NCBI GenBank assembly: GCA_008711295.1
Contig: VUYV01000399.1
Span: forward strand, 248,001-312,000
DNA length: 64,000 nucleotides
Reading direction: 5' to 3'
Source of the DNA: Anarhynchus alexandrinus
Taxonomy: Eukaryota; Chordata; Aves; Charadriiformes; Charadriidae
Part shown: piece by piece, positions 22,959-34,708 of the stretch
How positions within the stretch are numbered: the first letter of the stretch is position 1
How the letters are laid out: each line of letters opens with the position of its first letter
The notes under the pieces: model-generated
The model's input: only the letters and a program-made list of their open reading frames with translations
What the model was told of the DNA's origin: nothing
Databases searched by the model: none
Made by a program: the position numbers and the translations under genes

Positions 22959-24368
22959 GTGAGTACTAATTCTCCACATATGTTGGTTAGAAAATTGGTT
23001 ATACGTAACAGGTGAACCAGAAAATGCCGCAATTTTTTCAGCCTATTTCATTTCAGCATTTAAGTAATGTGCAGTCCTTAGGAAAATTTGATCCAAAAGT
23101 GTTACTGTGCTTTTCTAGGAAAAAAAAAAAAAGTGGCTGAATTTATTAAAGCTATTTAAAGTATGGATATTATTCATGAATCCTCATTTCTGATCACTTA
23201 AGGTCATTTTTCAGTAGGGGTTTCTATCTATCTTATGTACTGTAAGTATGTTATGCAGCTATATCACGCAGAACTTAAAACTTTAGACATTTAAGTAGCG
23301 TAAAGAGAAAATCGGTGTCAGAAGTAAGCTGCTTAATAATCAGAAGACTCTGGTAAAAATGACTCAGTCTAGTCTAAAGAGCTTAAATTTGCCACTTATT
23401 ATTTGCATGAGCATAATGCAATGGTGTTGCACTGAAAGTGAAATGGAGAAGTTGTGGAGTAGTCCAGCATATTCTAATGGCATTTAATTCCTATATATTT
23501 CACAATGTGGAGAGAAAAAACCCTCCTTAGAAGATTGTGAGCTCTGATTCCACGCAGATGATGTGCTGTAGGAGAGAACTTTTATTGTCAATGAGACATC
23601 TACAGAGCACGTGTAGGAAGTCTTTAGCAAAATTGCAGTTAGCAGAGAAAAGAGTAAGCAACTGTCTTCCCGGTGTTGCTTTGGATTAACACAGCAAAAA
23701 GGTGAAGAGGCTGTGCAAACATGGCATCAAAACTCAGTGCTAAGTTTTCATCCCTGAAGAACAGTAGCTTTTCTAGTCAAGGAGGCTTCTCTAGCTATTG
23801 GTTTTTGACCTCTGTTTGGAACTGCCTGTGCTCTATCCTGAAAGATACTCTGCAGATCTCTAAACAAGGAAACATCCCAGATTCTTCTGGGAGAAATCAC
23901 TGTTTTGCATTTTCTTCCTCAAGGCAGTCCTGTCAGAATTCAGACACCTCACCGGTTTGAAAATAGTTCATTCCCAACTGTGTTATGATTGCTGCAATGG
24001 TGTTTGTTACAGGATAAGATAATCTTCTTGCTATCTCTACCTCGTTGGTTCAGATGAGGCCTAGAATAGTTTTCAGTTCATAGGTCCATATAGATATTTA
24101 GTTCCTGTCAATGAAAATGATTGGTCCTGAAGGGTCTAAAATCCCCTGAATGTCTGGTTAGAGCTTAAACTTGTAAAAATGCAGCTAGAGTAACACTGGA
24201 GAGTAAACTACATGCAAGCTGTACATAACAATTTTTGATTTATATGCTGCACTAAGCCAACACAAAGGCATTCAGAAAGTTTTCACCCACGGTTACTCCT
24301 ACAGTAATAACTGCAGGTTGACATCCGCAACGCCAACAACGAAGAGGTAACGGCTGTATTAGGCACTT

Positions 24369-24384
24369 TTGTTGTTGTTGTTGA
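24369..24384. repeat. Short (TTG)5 trinucleotide repeat
   Basis: Five TTG/GTT units. On the minus strand it reads as a CAA (glutamine) run inside a chance frame at 24252-24476. Confidence 0.8.
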
Positions 24385-24437
24385 TGCTTGAAATGAATGA
24401 GATGAAGGGGGAAAATAGAGAAAGCAGGAATTAGAAG

Positions 24438-24520
24438 GCCAAATTCAACTCTAGGTTTATACTGATGTAAATGCATGCTAGACTGAGGGTGAGTTTGGAA
24501 TTACACTGGTGTAAGTGCTT
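24438..24520. repeat. Probable ancient sauropsid interspersed repeat (TTACACTGGTGTAA type)
   Basis: The segment contains GGCCAAATTCAACTCTAGGT, TTATACTGATGTAAATG and GAATTACACTGGTGTAAGTG. These are versions of a repeat I recall from reptile and bird genomes, with GGCCAAATTCTGCTCTC, GTTACACTGGTGTAAAT and an inverted second half. The two arms are partly inverted relative to each other (TATACTGATGTAA and TTACACTGGTGTAA), which suits a palindromic non-autonomous element. I do not know the official family name. Confidence 0.45.
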
Positions 24521-24860
24521 GACTTGTGTTGTGTGTACTGTATTAAACATGTTCCCACATAAAGCACAAACTAAAATGCCTTACAGAGTCCATGAAAATT
24601 AGCATCCTTAGGGGACTTCCTCCCTGTTCTCATAATTTCACCGCTTCATTTATTCACTAAGTGACTGTTTTTCCATACAGCTGGGATAGATACTTGAGGG
24701 GCGGCAGATCTGTACACTTTGCTGTTCTCCATGCAGCTGGGCCGTCTGCTCCACCCACCCACTCCGTGCTATACCAATAACTCTTCTGGCAATGGTAGCC
24801 AGGACTCACAAGCTTTAAAAAAAAAACAACCAAAAACCACCTTTCAGGTTTATGTGTTGG

Positions 24861-24899
24861 GTTTTTTTTTGGTTTTCTTTTTTTTTNTTTTTTTTTTTT
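24861..24899. repeat. Poly-T tract with an N
   Basis: A long T-rich stretch with one undetermined base at 24887. It is preceded at 24819-24840 by an A-rich stretch with ACAACCAAAAACC, so the two could fold back. An open frame of 60 codons through it (24719-24901) is an artefact of the homopolymer. Confidence 0.9.
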
Positions 24900-26027
24900 A
24901 AATCTGGGGGTTTAATTCTACATCTGTTAGGTATTGCTAAAATCCATTATATAATATAATAATATCTGAGGTAAAATAGAAAAAGAAAGGAACAGTAGGA
25001 TTTCTTTTAAAGGATGCTTTTAATACTGCTTTTACTTCAGATGCTTTCTGTCTCACAGCTAGGTGCAAACAAGATGACTATTCTGATGAGATTTCTATAA
25101 AGCTAGTGACTTTTGTGATGAGGGCAGAAATTTTAATTATAGAGAAATGCATACTGCTTTACTCATGGCTTTGTTAGAAATTCCCATTTTTTGCTTTTAT
25201 AAATATAAATGCCTTTTATACAGTCTTTTATGGATTGTACAGTAATTGGAAATAAAACTTTTTCCATAATAGAAATGAATGTTAGGAAAAAAAAAATAAT
25301 CTAGACAAGTACATGAGGTAACACTGGTAGTTTCAGATGTGTCTGACCATAAACTCCTAGCCAAGCAAGAAAGAAACAGCTTTTGTTATGACATCCAGAG
25401 TAGGTCCTGCCAATTTGCATCTGGCCAGTTAATGCAAACCCCAAGGTTCTGAAAATTTTGTATGTCTCATCTTGCTCTGTTTAGCTCTCAGGGCTCCAAC
25501 TGAAGAGGTCACCAGGCACTTCCTTTGGAAGATTGATTCACTGACTGCAAAATTTCACTGTCAAGAATAATTTTTGCTGTGTTTAGCCTGCATTTTCACT
25601 GTCAGGAACATCTCTTGATGTTCAGTTTGTATTTGACCTTTCTTAAGTTCCTTGTATATTCTAGAAGAATTTCTCACAAATAGTCTTATATAAATCCTAC
25701 TCCTTGGTGGTTTTTCTTTAGCACTTACCTTCTCTCACCATCGGTTGGTCCTGTTTGTAGTTAACCACATAACTTGTTTTTTAATCCATTCAAGAATTAT
25801 TTGTTCTTGGAGGGAGACTGTGTGAAACGTGGAGCATAACTGTAAATGGTGTGTATATTTCAAGTGAAAATTCAGGTATATATTTTAAGTGGATCAGTAA
25901 GAGATGGTTAGGAGGCTTTTTGGGATGAGATTCTTCCAGGGTCAATCTCAACACAGCAAATGTATTAAAGTTTTATGAGTAGTTTTAATGTCCTGAAACA
26001 TTTTTTTAATTTTTTGTTTCTGACCAG

Positions 26028-26069
26028 CAATAAATATGTAGCCTTGGTCACTGGGTACAAGATCAGGAG
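26028..26069 (+). other. Exon-like segment (42 nt, symmetric) with consensus donor
   Basis: The upstream sequence ACATTTTTTTAATTTTTTG then TTTCTGACCAG is a good acceptor, and GAG|GTAAGTTT is close to the ideal donor. The length of 42 nt is a multiple of three. Only one frame is open, reading NKYVALVTGYKIR across codons split at both ends. Of the short candidates this has the best-matched pair of sites. Confidence 0.22.
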
Positions 26070-26645
26070 GTAAGTTTTGGTGCACTACCTCTTAGAAAGC
26101 GAGGACATATCCTAATGACCAGTTTCAGCAGGAAATATAACTAGGTTTCGTTTTTTAAACTCTTCCTATCCAGGCAGATAATGGATTATAATTGATTAGT
26201 AAATGTGTCAGTTAATAGCTAATAACGTTTCATTCCTCTGAAATTACAGACTACATTACAGTCTCCAAACATCAAACAACATAACCTCTGTTAAAATCCA
26301 GTGCTGTTCAAATGATAGAGCAGGGATTTTAGGTGCAACATAGTTTCTTCAATAATCCCAAATAAATCAAGCGAGCAGTAACGTTTTCCTTCCCTGTACT
26401 TGGTTCCATGGCTATAGCGTGACAGCAGCCATGCAGACTACACAAAATTTTGACTTTCTCAGTGAAATTTTCATGGGAAATATTACGCTCAGAAAAATTT
26501 TCTGAAAGCTCTTGGGAGTGATTTAAGCAAGGTAGTATGGCCGTTTCTAACGACAGACAGAGGTGTGCACGCACACAAGTACACTGTATTTAGAATGGTA
26601 AAAGAATGCAAGTTTACAGATCTACCTCACCAAAGGCATTTAGGG

Positions 26646-26714
26646 AGCATTTCAGGGAGTTGGACTTGATGACCCTTATGGGTCCCTTCCAACTGAGAGA
26701 TTCTATGATTCTAA
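26646..26714 (+). mobile_element. CR1 LINE, 3'-terminal stub (severely 5'-truncated)
   Basis: This is the extreme 3' end of a CR1 non-LTR retrotransposon. The sequence shows the typical 3' UTR order: a GTTGGACTTGATGACC-like block, then GGTCCCTTCCAACTGAGAGA, then TTCTATGATTCTA, which matches the CR1 octamer tail. CR1 copies in birds are nearly always 5'-truncated because reverse transcription starts at the 3' end, so a stub under 100 bp is ordinary. The family wording here (GGACTTGATGACC, GGTCCCTTCCAACT) differs from both longer copies at 42051 and 49378, suggesting a third subfamily. A chance frame of 105 codons (26606-26923) runs through the stub and has no meaning as a gene. Confidence 0.85.
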
Positions 26715-27060
26715 ATATTCCTTGCAAATGGCTCAGTCCAATTAATGTACTTGGTTTGTTGATACACATCCTATTCTTTCTCTTTCATCTTGCTGCAAGT
26801 CCTTTCATTCTTCTCTTCATACTGGGATTCATCAGTTTTAGTTTACATCTGCATTTGCAGATGACTCTGAAATATAAGCTCCTGCTTGAAAGTTGTAAAG
26901 TTTCCACAGGCTTTGCTGGGTAGGATCAGAGCTTGTACTCGAAGGATGTTAAGGTTTCTGTCCCTCTTCCTGCAAAGCGATTACTCGCATAATTAATTAA
27001 AACAGCCTAGCATATGTTTTCCATACTCCGGCACTGTGGAAGGACCTAGATGTAGCAAAG

Positions 27061-27097
27061 TTTTTTTGGTGTTTTGTTTTGGTTTTTTTTTTTTGTT
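27061..27097. repeat. T/G-rich low-complexity tract
   Basis: T runs interrupted by single or paired G, including a 12-T run. No recognisable element body flanks it. Confidence 0.8.
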
Positions 27098-27261
27098 AAG
27101 AGAGGTGACCTTCTGCTGTCTTTGTGATAGAAACCATTGCAAATAATATGCAGCATTAGGATGAGACAATCTGCCCGATGGTCTATTTAAATTTTAGTGC
27201 CACTTTTGGGCCTATATATTTTTTTTTTTCCACTGGTAGAAAAATATAGCAACAATCACAT

Positions 27262-27305
27262 TTTGCAGAAGTGGAAACTTAAACAGATAAGAGACAAGCT
27301 ACAAG
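27262..27305 (-). mobile_element. Possible MIR-like SINE fragment
   Basis: The plus-strand stretch CATTTTGCAGAAGTGGAAAC followed by AACAGATAAGAGACAAGCT resembles the reverse complement of the MIR core (CATTTTACAGATGAGGAAAC, GCACAGAGAGGTTAAGT). Only one strong block is present, so this is tentative. Confidence 0.3.
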
Positions 27306-28413
27306 TTAACGTCTGGAAATATTAGGAAGATGCTTACAGTACGTCTGGGATGTTCAGTACTTGTATCTGTACGTGAGCAAGCGATTGTTGCTCTGGCTGT
27401 TTGTATTTGCCTAACCTTCCATTATCAAATAAAATCCGGAACAAAATACAATTTCTGTCTGAGACAAATATGACTAGAATCCCCAGAAAGATTCTAAAGG
27501 TCAGATCACCTGTTTTGAAATATTGCTCCCCAGTATCTACAAAGTCTTGGTGACATTAAACAGTACAGCGTGTAGTTTGCTAGAAGGTACCCCAGTGTTA
27601 TATATTTAAAGCACGAGCTGTAACTGAGACATAAATAAATAAAAAAATATTCTGTGGTGAAAGACTTTCAACTCTGACCAGTACTTGTGGAATAAGAATA
27701 TTGGGGAAACTGTTTGTAATTTGGCAGCAGGTGAACTCCAGATCTCTGATGCTCCTGGCACTTTGGCTGCTGGTCTGGTCAGATCGTGGCTCTCACTGAG
27801 TCTGGGGACGATTGCTAAAACTGACTTCCACACCTGTTTAATTTGAAAAGAAAAATGGTGATTGCTTTACACATAAACGGACAAATATTTGCATTTTATA
27901 ATTGTTTACACAGAGATTAGGAAACCTGAATCATAACACAGTGCTTTTCTTCCTTTGAGATGGGTTAGAATTTTAATTAGCCTTATTTCTTATTTAGGAA
28001 ATATGGCACTATAGGAGGTTTGTTGTTATATTTTTTTCTTTTACAGTGAGTTTTACCAGGAGGCTTCTGAACTAATATTGAAATCTTATCTCGGGCATTT
28101 ACTTAGATTGATTTAGAAGGTAATTTAATAAAAAGGTAGACAAAAAGGCAAACATATCTAAAAACATTAATTGGAAAACATCTTTTATTAGGGATTTGTA
28201 TGTGTGAAAGAGAAAGATAGTCATTTTAATGTTTACCAAATTCTCAAAGCTAAGTGCATGCACAGTTATATAGTGTATCTGTCTACTAAAAAAAAGTGTA
28301 AAGATTGTACAGGGACACATATGATTACTAGGACTCAAAACAGAGATTCAGGAAAACTGTTAGTGGTGATAGGCAAAGCTTTTCAAATATGCAAATGTTA
28401 GCCACTTAATTTC

Positions 28414-28439
28414 GGGGGGGGGGGGAGGGCAGTGGAGGG
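28414..28439 (+). repeat. Poly-G tract with G-quadruplex potential
   Basis: Twelve G, A, GGG, CAGTGGA, GGG. The long run can supply two of the four G-tracts, so an intramolecular quadruplex on the plus strand is possible. Confidence 0.8.
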
Positions 28440-29764
28440 AAACATAGTTCTAGAAATCAGTGGAAGTTGAGCATGTAATCTCCAGGGAAGCCTTTGACAA
28501 TTACCTTCCTTGAGTTAATCATCAAGTGGGAAGACATAAGTGAGAGGTAGTGTGAATGTGTATGTAAGTGACTACAGCCACATGCAGATATATGTCTGAT
28601 ATTCCGGTCAGCAGGAGCGACATACAAACAGCAGAAGAGCAATTCCAGATAGCAAGTAGAGTTTTGTGCAAAAAAGAAAACTCTGAGGGGAATTAAGGCT
28701 TAAATGAGAGATGTTTCTGTAAGTGACTGCTTCCATATTACCACAATAAGATTATGTTTAGTTTCTCAGGAGATGTTTTCTATGATTAAATTTCACTCCT
28801 GAGCTACCTTGGATTCGGCACATGATTGAGTCACCTTGAATCCAATGATCATTTAAATGAGAAAAATCATATTCAACATTAAAATAATCATTTTTACTCC
28901 ATGTAACTCATTTATAACATGCCTCTCTTAACACGCTGCTACTAGAAACCATTTCAAACTGTTGGAAAATATATAGGAGTTCAAGTGTAAATGAGATTTT
29001 ACTACTTTCACTTAACTATGCAAAAAGTTGAGTAGTTGTATTCTAAGCATATTTGTTTAGGAGGCTTTCTGTAGTGCAGAGCAAATCTGGGAGGCAAAAT
29101 GTTAATGTCAATATACTGTGTTAAAGGAAGCATTTAATTGCCTCTATTGGTTACACCTATATTGATTTTTAGTGGCTTGATCATTCAATAATGCACAACT
29201 TTACCTCTGAGTGGTTTAGTATAGCTTGGGGGAAAAAAATGCCACATTCCATATATTTACAGGATTTCTTATGGTTGGAAAACATCAAACAATCTCCTGT
29301 CAGGCTCTGAAGATCACCAAGGTGCAGAATCAGCTTTGTTGAGGCCAGATTCTGGCCCCTGTTATCTTCTAAGGAAGCTCTGGTTTAAACTGGAAAACTT
29401 CCATTAAATTAAACTAGCAAAGCAGAACAGTCTCCTGCAGTTGATCTCATACTTGCAGAATGACACATTGGGTTGTCACTGTAGCAGAGTTAGGATCACA
29501 CTTCATAAGATTAAATTCCTTGTTTTTATTTTGTTGCTCATATATATCTCTCAGCCTAATTGAGCTATGGTCTAGGCTTAGACCTCTAGTTTAGCCATAA
29601 CAACAAAAAAAAACAAAAACCAAAACCCAACAAGCCCTTGAAATCCTCAGTCTTATCAAATTTTTATCACTGGTGTAAGCAGCTTAAAACAGAATTAACC
29701 TGTTACTAATATCAAGTTTTATTTATCCTCTAGCTCAAACCGTTGATGTTATTGATCTGCTTTA

Positions 29765-29885
29765 GGGCTAATCGCTCCACTGTGTAATCTAGGAAGTTGC
29801 TACATTACTTCTTTCCGTGGCACTGATGTGTTTCAAACTGTAGATTAGGACCAGTATAGAGTACAAACACTAATAATGCCTGTGG
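29765..29885 (+). mobile_element. Possible MIR-like SINE fragment
   Basis: The blocks CTCCACTGTGTAATCTAGG, AAGTTGCTACATTACTTCTT, CCGTGGCACTG and CTGTAGATTAGGACCAGTAT occur in the order of the MIR blocks CTGTGTGACCTTGGG, CAAGTTACTTAACCTC, CTGTGCCTC and CTGTAAAATGGGGATAAT. Divergence is high and the call rests on order more than identity. Confidence 0.3.
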
Positions 29886-32800
29886 TAAGATTGTGTACTA
29901 GGGAGATAAGGACAAGTCATTGCTGAATGTGAAGTAACCTCTCACCATGACTGTTTTCTGCCTCTTTCTGGGCACATAGGAAATATTCGTGTTTCCACCC
30001 CTTATATTAATTTTAAAAAGGGAGGTTAGAAATGTTGTCCTAGTGGTATTTTAAAATCACTAAATATTTTACTTTACAGCTGTGAGGTTAAGCAGAAGTG
30101 AAACACAGAGCTTTGAGCCCTTTATCATTTGGAAGACTATAGGAAGGATGATAAATCATTCTTTCAGCCAAAGTACAATGTCCTGTGGTATCTTTTGACA
30201 CATTATCTTTGAGTCTTCAGTAGGCAAAACACCTGCTGAAATACTTTTGAATCTGGAAATCAGTAGATCCGTGTTGATTCTTGCTGGATGAAAAGCAGAT
30301 CCCTTCAAAAGAAAGCCTGAAAAAGAGCTATTTGTGAAGGATGCTTCCTGGAAACATATTGTATATTTTTCTCCATCAAAATTAAGTGTTTGATTTGTGT
30401 TGAAAATTGACTTTTTGTAATTATACATTTTTCTTATCCAATACTAGTAATCAAATGCTCTTCCATCCTCCATTTAAGAGATATGTCTAGGGTCATAGAT
30501 ACAGGAGAACATGGTCATAAATACAAACTAACAGCACTAAGGGAGGTAAATTTAAGCGTATAACTTCAGGTACTCACTACAGTCATATGTGGTAAAAACC
30601 AAGGTTGACTACTGAGTTGTCAGTGAGGAACTGACTGAATGGAGGTGGTATCACCTGAAACAGAGTTCTAGCACAGTCTGAGATTTCAGTACTTTTATAT
30701 AAATACACGTTTAGAAAGCTGGGTCTGCTTCTGAGAGTAATGATGGTAATGTTATGGATCTGTCTTAGGCACTATAAAAGAGATGCATGATGATTATCAG
30801 GAGGCAATAGCTGGTATCCAACAAAGGTTTTTAGCAGGTGACACTCCATTATTTTAAGAGATGGAAAAGTAGCCATTGAGATGTATTCCTGCTTAATCAA
30901 CAACAAAATTAGTTTTCATGCACAAGCTGCTATAAAAGGATTGCTGCATTGTTTACAGGTGATTCAGTGGCCAAAAATTCAGGTGATTCATTGGCTTGGT
31001 TTTGCCTGAAATTTTATTAATCGCCGTTGGTAAAACTGCAGTCTTAACACAAAAATAACTGCTAGTGTTTTATTTGGAACTAATGATTTTTAGTCAAGAA
31101 TTATTTCCTTGACTCATATGCATGACCCTAAACTTGCTGGTGTTAATTGAGACACGCTGGGCATATATACAGACTTAATACGATGGTGTGTTTCAGTCTT
31201 TTCCATGTAGGTCTGTGTTGTAGAAAAGCTCATAGGATTGATAGATTTTAGCTTACTGGCTATATTTGGTGTTGTGTAGTTTAACGGCAGCAAAGATTTC
31301 CATGTTCTACTGAATGCTGCCACAATTTATTGTGAAGTGGTTGTCTTTGAACCTGAATGTTTAGAAAAAGATTCCATTGCACTGTAGAATAAAAACTTTG
31401 TCTATATGAAAATCTGTGGCCATTTAATTTAAGGAAGGATTTAAAATGAACTACTGTTGAACTAGTGCAAAATGACTTCATGAGAAAGGTGAGCAAACAG
31501 CAGAAGATACAGAATATTAACTGCCTATTCTGTTTCAGTTTTCCCGTAAAAGGTTAATTATTTTTCATACAGTTATTAAAACACAACAGGGGACAGGAAC
31601 AGAATAAAGAACAGGTCAAAGAATCTTACATCAATTAATGCTTTCAGCTAAACAGGATCTGATGAATTTTACTCTAGGGCATTTCAGAACTAACTAAAGC
31701 AATGTCTGTGCTTAAAATTGGGTAAAATCCCAGAGAACTAGCGAAGGCCCAAAATAAGAGTTATTTCCAAAGACAGATGGAATACAGAGAGTTTCAGGAA
31801 ATATTAAGCAGGCAGCCTAATTACAAAAATGCAAAGAAGATGCTGTAAAATTAAATGATCCATATGTATATATGTGGAAACTGAGAACAAGCTGCAGATA
31901 TGGTGAACTGTCAAGAACAAATCATACCTCCTCTTTGACTGCTCATAACACGCTTAAATGAAAAGGATGTGAGGTTAGGGTAAAGTAGCAGATGTAATAA
32001 AATTTTGGTAAAGATTTGTGTGTAGTTCTCTAGCATTCGCAAAAGCAAGCAATAAGCACGTGGTATTAGTAAAATTGTTGTAAAACGTACCCACTTTATA
32101 CAAGAGACAGACACACTCTCTCCCCCTCCCGCCAATAAAAATATATGTATCGGTATTTTCCTGCGATGTTGGATGGATTTTTTTTTTCCTCTGGGTTTGG
32201 TGTTGGACACAATTCTGTATCCTATAGACTATTGAATTTTGTAGCCAGGGTGTCTGACTATACTTCTATTCTATTTTAAGGTTTTATAGTATACAAAACC
32301 TGGTACCTCATTGATTACAAGTAACTAAATTCACACATCAGCTGCATATGGTAGGACATCTGCAAAACCAAAAGCTGGTATGTCCTTTAGTTGAAATGTT
32401 TTGCCTTAAAACTTTTTCCTTGTTTTGCTTTGCTTTTATTGTGCGAAGATTCTTCAAAACAAATTAGGATAGCCAAATTAATGACAAAACTGGCATAATA
32501 CACATCCCTTCAGTGTTTTTTTAAGAAGCTTCCACACTCCTGGGCTTTAGCAACACTGTCATTTGCAATCTGTAATTTTCCTATTTTCTGCAATGATAGA
32601 GGATTAAAGACCAATTAGGTTTCAATCTGAGCACTAATCCAAGCTTTGGACAGCTTTCCATTTTTCAGATTTATATTTGAATGTAAGCACAGTTCATTGT
32701 TCCAGCAAACTTTACATTTAATGTATTTTACTGTGTCCCCACACAACAGATGATTGCCATACTTTTTGTTTTTAAAATAAATGTTAAATAGCTTTTTATG

Positions 32801-33479
32801 ACATGTGGATCTACAACATTGTTTCAAGCTGAGCCTTTAGAATTGAAGGACTGTTTATAAGGGATTTGAGTAGCAAAGAATATTCTTAAAAGCTGATTTT
32901 CAGCATATTGGATTTACACTGTTTTTCTGAAGACTGGGTTCTCATTGTAATATTACATATAATTACGTCACTTTTTGACATTGTATTATATAACCTTTTT
33001 TTTGGAGCAAAATGGTGATGAGTAAGACAAGATGCCACTTATTTTTAATTGCTTCAAATCAAAACTTGTAGGCTGCCACGGAGTGGGTGAGGAGGTGTGT
33101 GCTGCATTTCTCAAGCAGGGAACACTGTTTGAAGCAATTACCTAAACTGCTTAGAGACATTCAGAGAAATCTTTCATATTTAAAGCATTTTCTGTTAGAC
33201 ATGAGACATGAATATCTCTATGTGGACAGGAGATAAGCTGCTTTAAAGTGGTTTTCAAGCATGTTTGGAAAAAGGCATGAAAGCCCTGGAGTTTGCATCT
33301 TGAATTCCAACAGTGTTTGCAAAGAGTCCCTCAGCAGCAATGGTGAATTTCAGCAGGAATATGACTGTTTGTCGTTCTGAATTCTTTTTTTCCTCTTCAT
33401 TGCCTGTAGTTTTCATGATGGTTCTAGTTTAATATAGTTGTGGGGTTTTTTGTTTGTGTTTTTTTTTTCTCAAGCTCAG

Positions 33480-33553
33480 TGACATCATTGACCTGCAGGC
33501 ATATCCCCAGGCTGGGGACCTCAGAAAAACCTGTGGCAATGCTGCTTCTGATG
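33480..33553 (+). other. Exon-like segment (74 nt)
   Basis: The acceptor TTTTTTTTTTCTCAAGCTCAG is strong and the donor ATG|GTAAAA is moderate. A frame reads DIIDLQAYPQAGDLRKTCGN. A second frame is also open. The T tract is part of a T/G-rich simple stretch at 33443-33468, which weakens the case. Confidence 0.15.
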
Positions 33554-34504
33554 GTAAAAAGAGTACTTTGAGTCTTACCTTTCTAATTATGGATGATGGT
33601 ATTATTATAAAACCCTGTAATTGTACTGATTTGATTCCACTGTGCCTTCAGGTGTTATACCTTTGTTAAGGAGGGAAATTTGGGAACAGGGTCTAAGACT
33701 CATTACTTAAATAGTTTTCTGCTTGGAGGAAGGAACAGTTTGCCAGTGTCAGATTGTTGCCTTGAAAGTCATAGCCTGACTTATGAATTTTAACATCCTG
33801 CTGTGGTCCCAGGAGAAAATTCCCTTACCCATCTCCTGGGCAGTCAACTGGATGTACCTCCCATAGAGGTGGAAAGTGTCTCTGAACACAATCTTAGCGG
33901 CAGGAGTACCTCGGTTGTCTTAAATTTTCCTGTAGGATCAGTCTACCCAGATAAGAGTCCTTCTCATGAGGCTTTGATTACAATAGGGGCACCACATTAT
34001 ACGTGTGCAACTGGAAACACAGGTTAGAGACAACTATGCCACTCAACTAAACCCATAAATCATTTCTTTTAGATTAACCTTTTTACCATGATTTTTTTTT
34101 TCCTCCATAAAAAAGAAGAGCTTTGTGTTCTCAGGAAGAACAGATTTTTGAAAATACAAAATAGCTTAATAAAGTTCCGGTATTTAATAAGAATATAATT
34201 TTTAAAAGCTATAGCAGCCCCCACACAAAGTGTCCGAACTGTTTATCTCTTCCAGTCTTCAGTGGTTTAAGATTTGAAATGAGATAAAAATATTTATTTT
34301 TGAAAATTTCTGTGCTGTACATTAATAAAGTAAAGTTTTGGTAATTAGGCTATGATGTCAGAAACTAGATACGCATCAAGAAATCCTGTTAATCTCTAAA
34401 AATGTAAATGATCTTTTTAGTACTGCATTCATTCAGTAATACTAATATCAATTTAATAATATCACATAGTAATTGGCAAGGTTCTTCTCTCCTGTGTAAG
34501 GAAA

Positions 34505-34605
34505 GTGGAAAATGGTATGATTATAATTATCACTGCTATTTTACAGAAGAGAAAGCCAAAACACACAGAAAAAAACTAAATTCCCTGAACTTGCATGACA
34601 CAATG
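34505..34605 (-). mobile_element. MIR-like SINE core, reverse orientation, decayed
   Basis: Read on the plus strand, the segment shows GGTATGATTATAATTATCACTG, then CTATTTTACAGAAGAGAAAG, then ACACACAGAAA and CCCTGAACTTGCATGACAC. This follows the reverse complement of the MIR core: GGTACTATTATTATCCCC, CATTTTACAGATGAGGAAAC, GGCACAGAGA, CTTGCCCAAGGTCACAC. The order and spacing of four blocks agree, though each block carries several substitutions. It lies about 90 bp before the pair of POU octamers at 34691-34708. Confidence 0.5.
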
Positions 34606-34690
34606 GGTTCCAAGAAGCATTAAAATCAATAGCCATTGCCCCTGTAATCAGCCTATCACAGCATACACAGTGCACAATCCATAAACTGGT

Positions 34691-34708
34691 ATTTGCATAG
34701 ATTTGCAT
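34691..34708 (+). promoter_or_regulatory. Two POU octamer motifs spaced one helical turn apart
   Basis: ATTTGCAT occurs perfectly at 34691 and again at 34701, followed by ATGAATAATG, which resembles a further POU/homeodomain site. Two perfect octamers exactly 10 bp apart put both sites on the same face of the helix. This suggests, but does not prove, an enhancer bound by POU factors. Confidence 0.35.

Larger units (their letters stand above)
14113..26645. other. AT-rich non-genic sequence with homopolymers
   Basis: It contains the poly-G/N site, T/G tracts and the old repeat at 24438, with no supported gene. The patch at 19700-19995 is GC-richer and holds a 79-codon basic frame after TTGCTTTATTTACAG, but nothing identifies it as coding. 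Confidence 0.65.
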
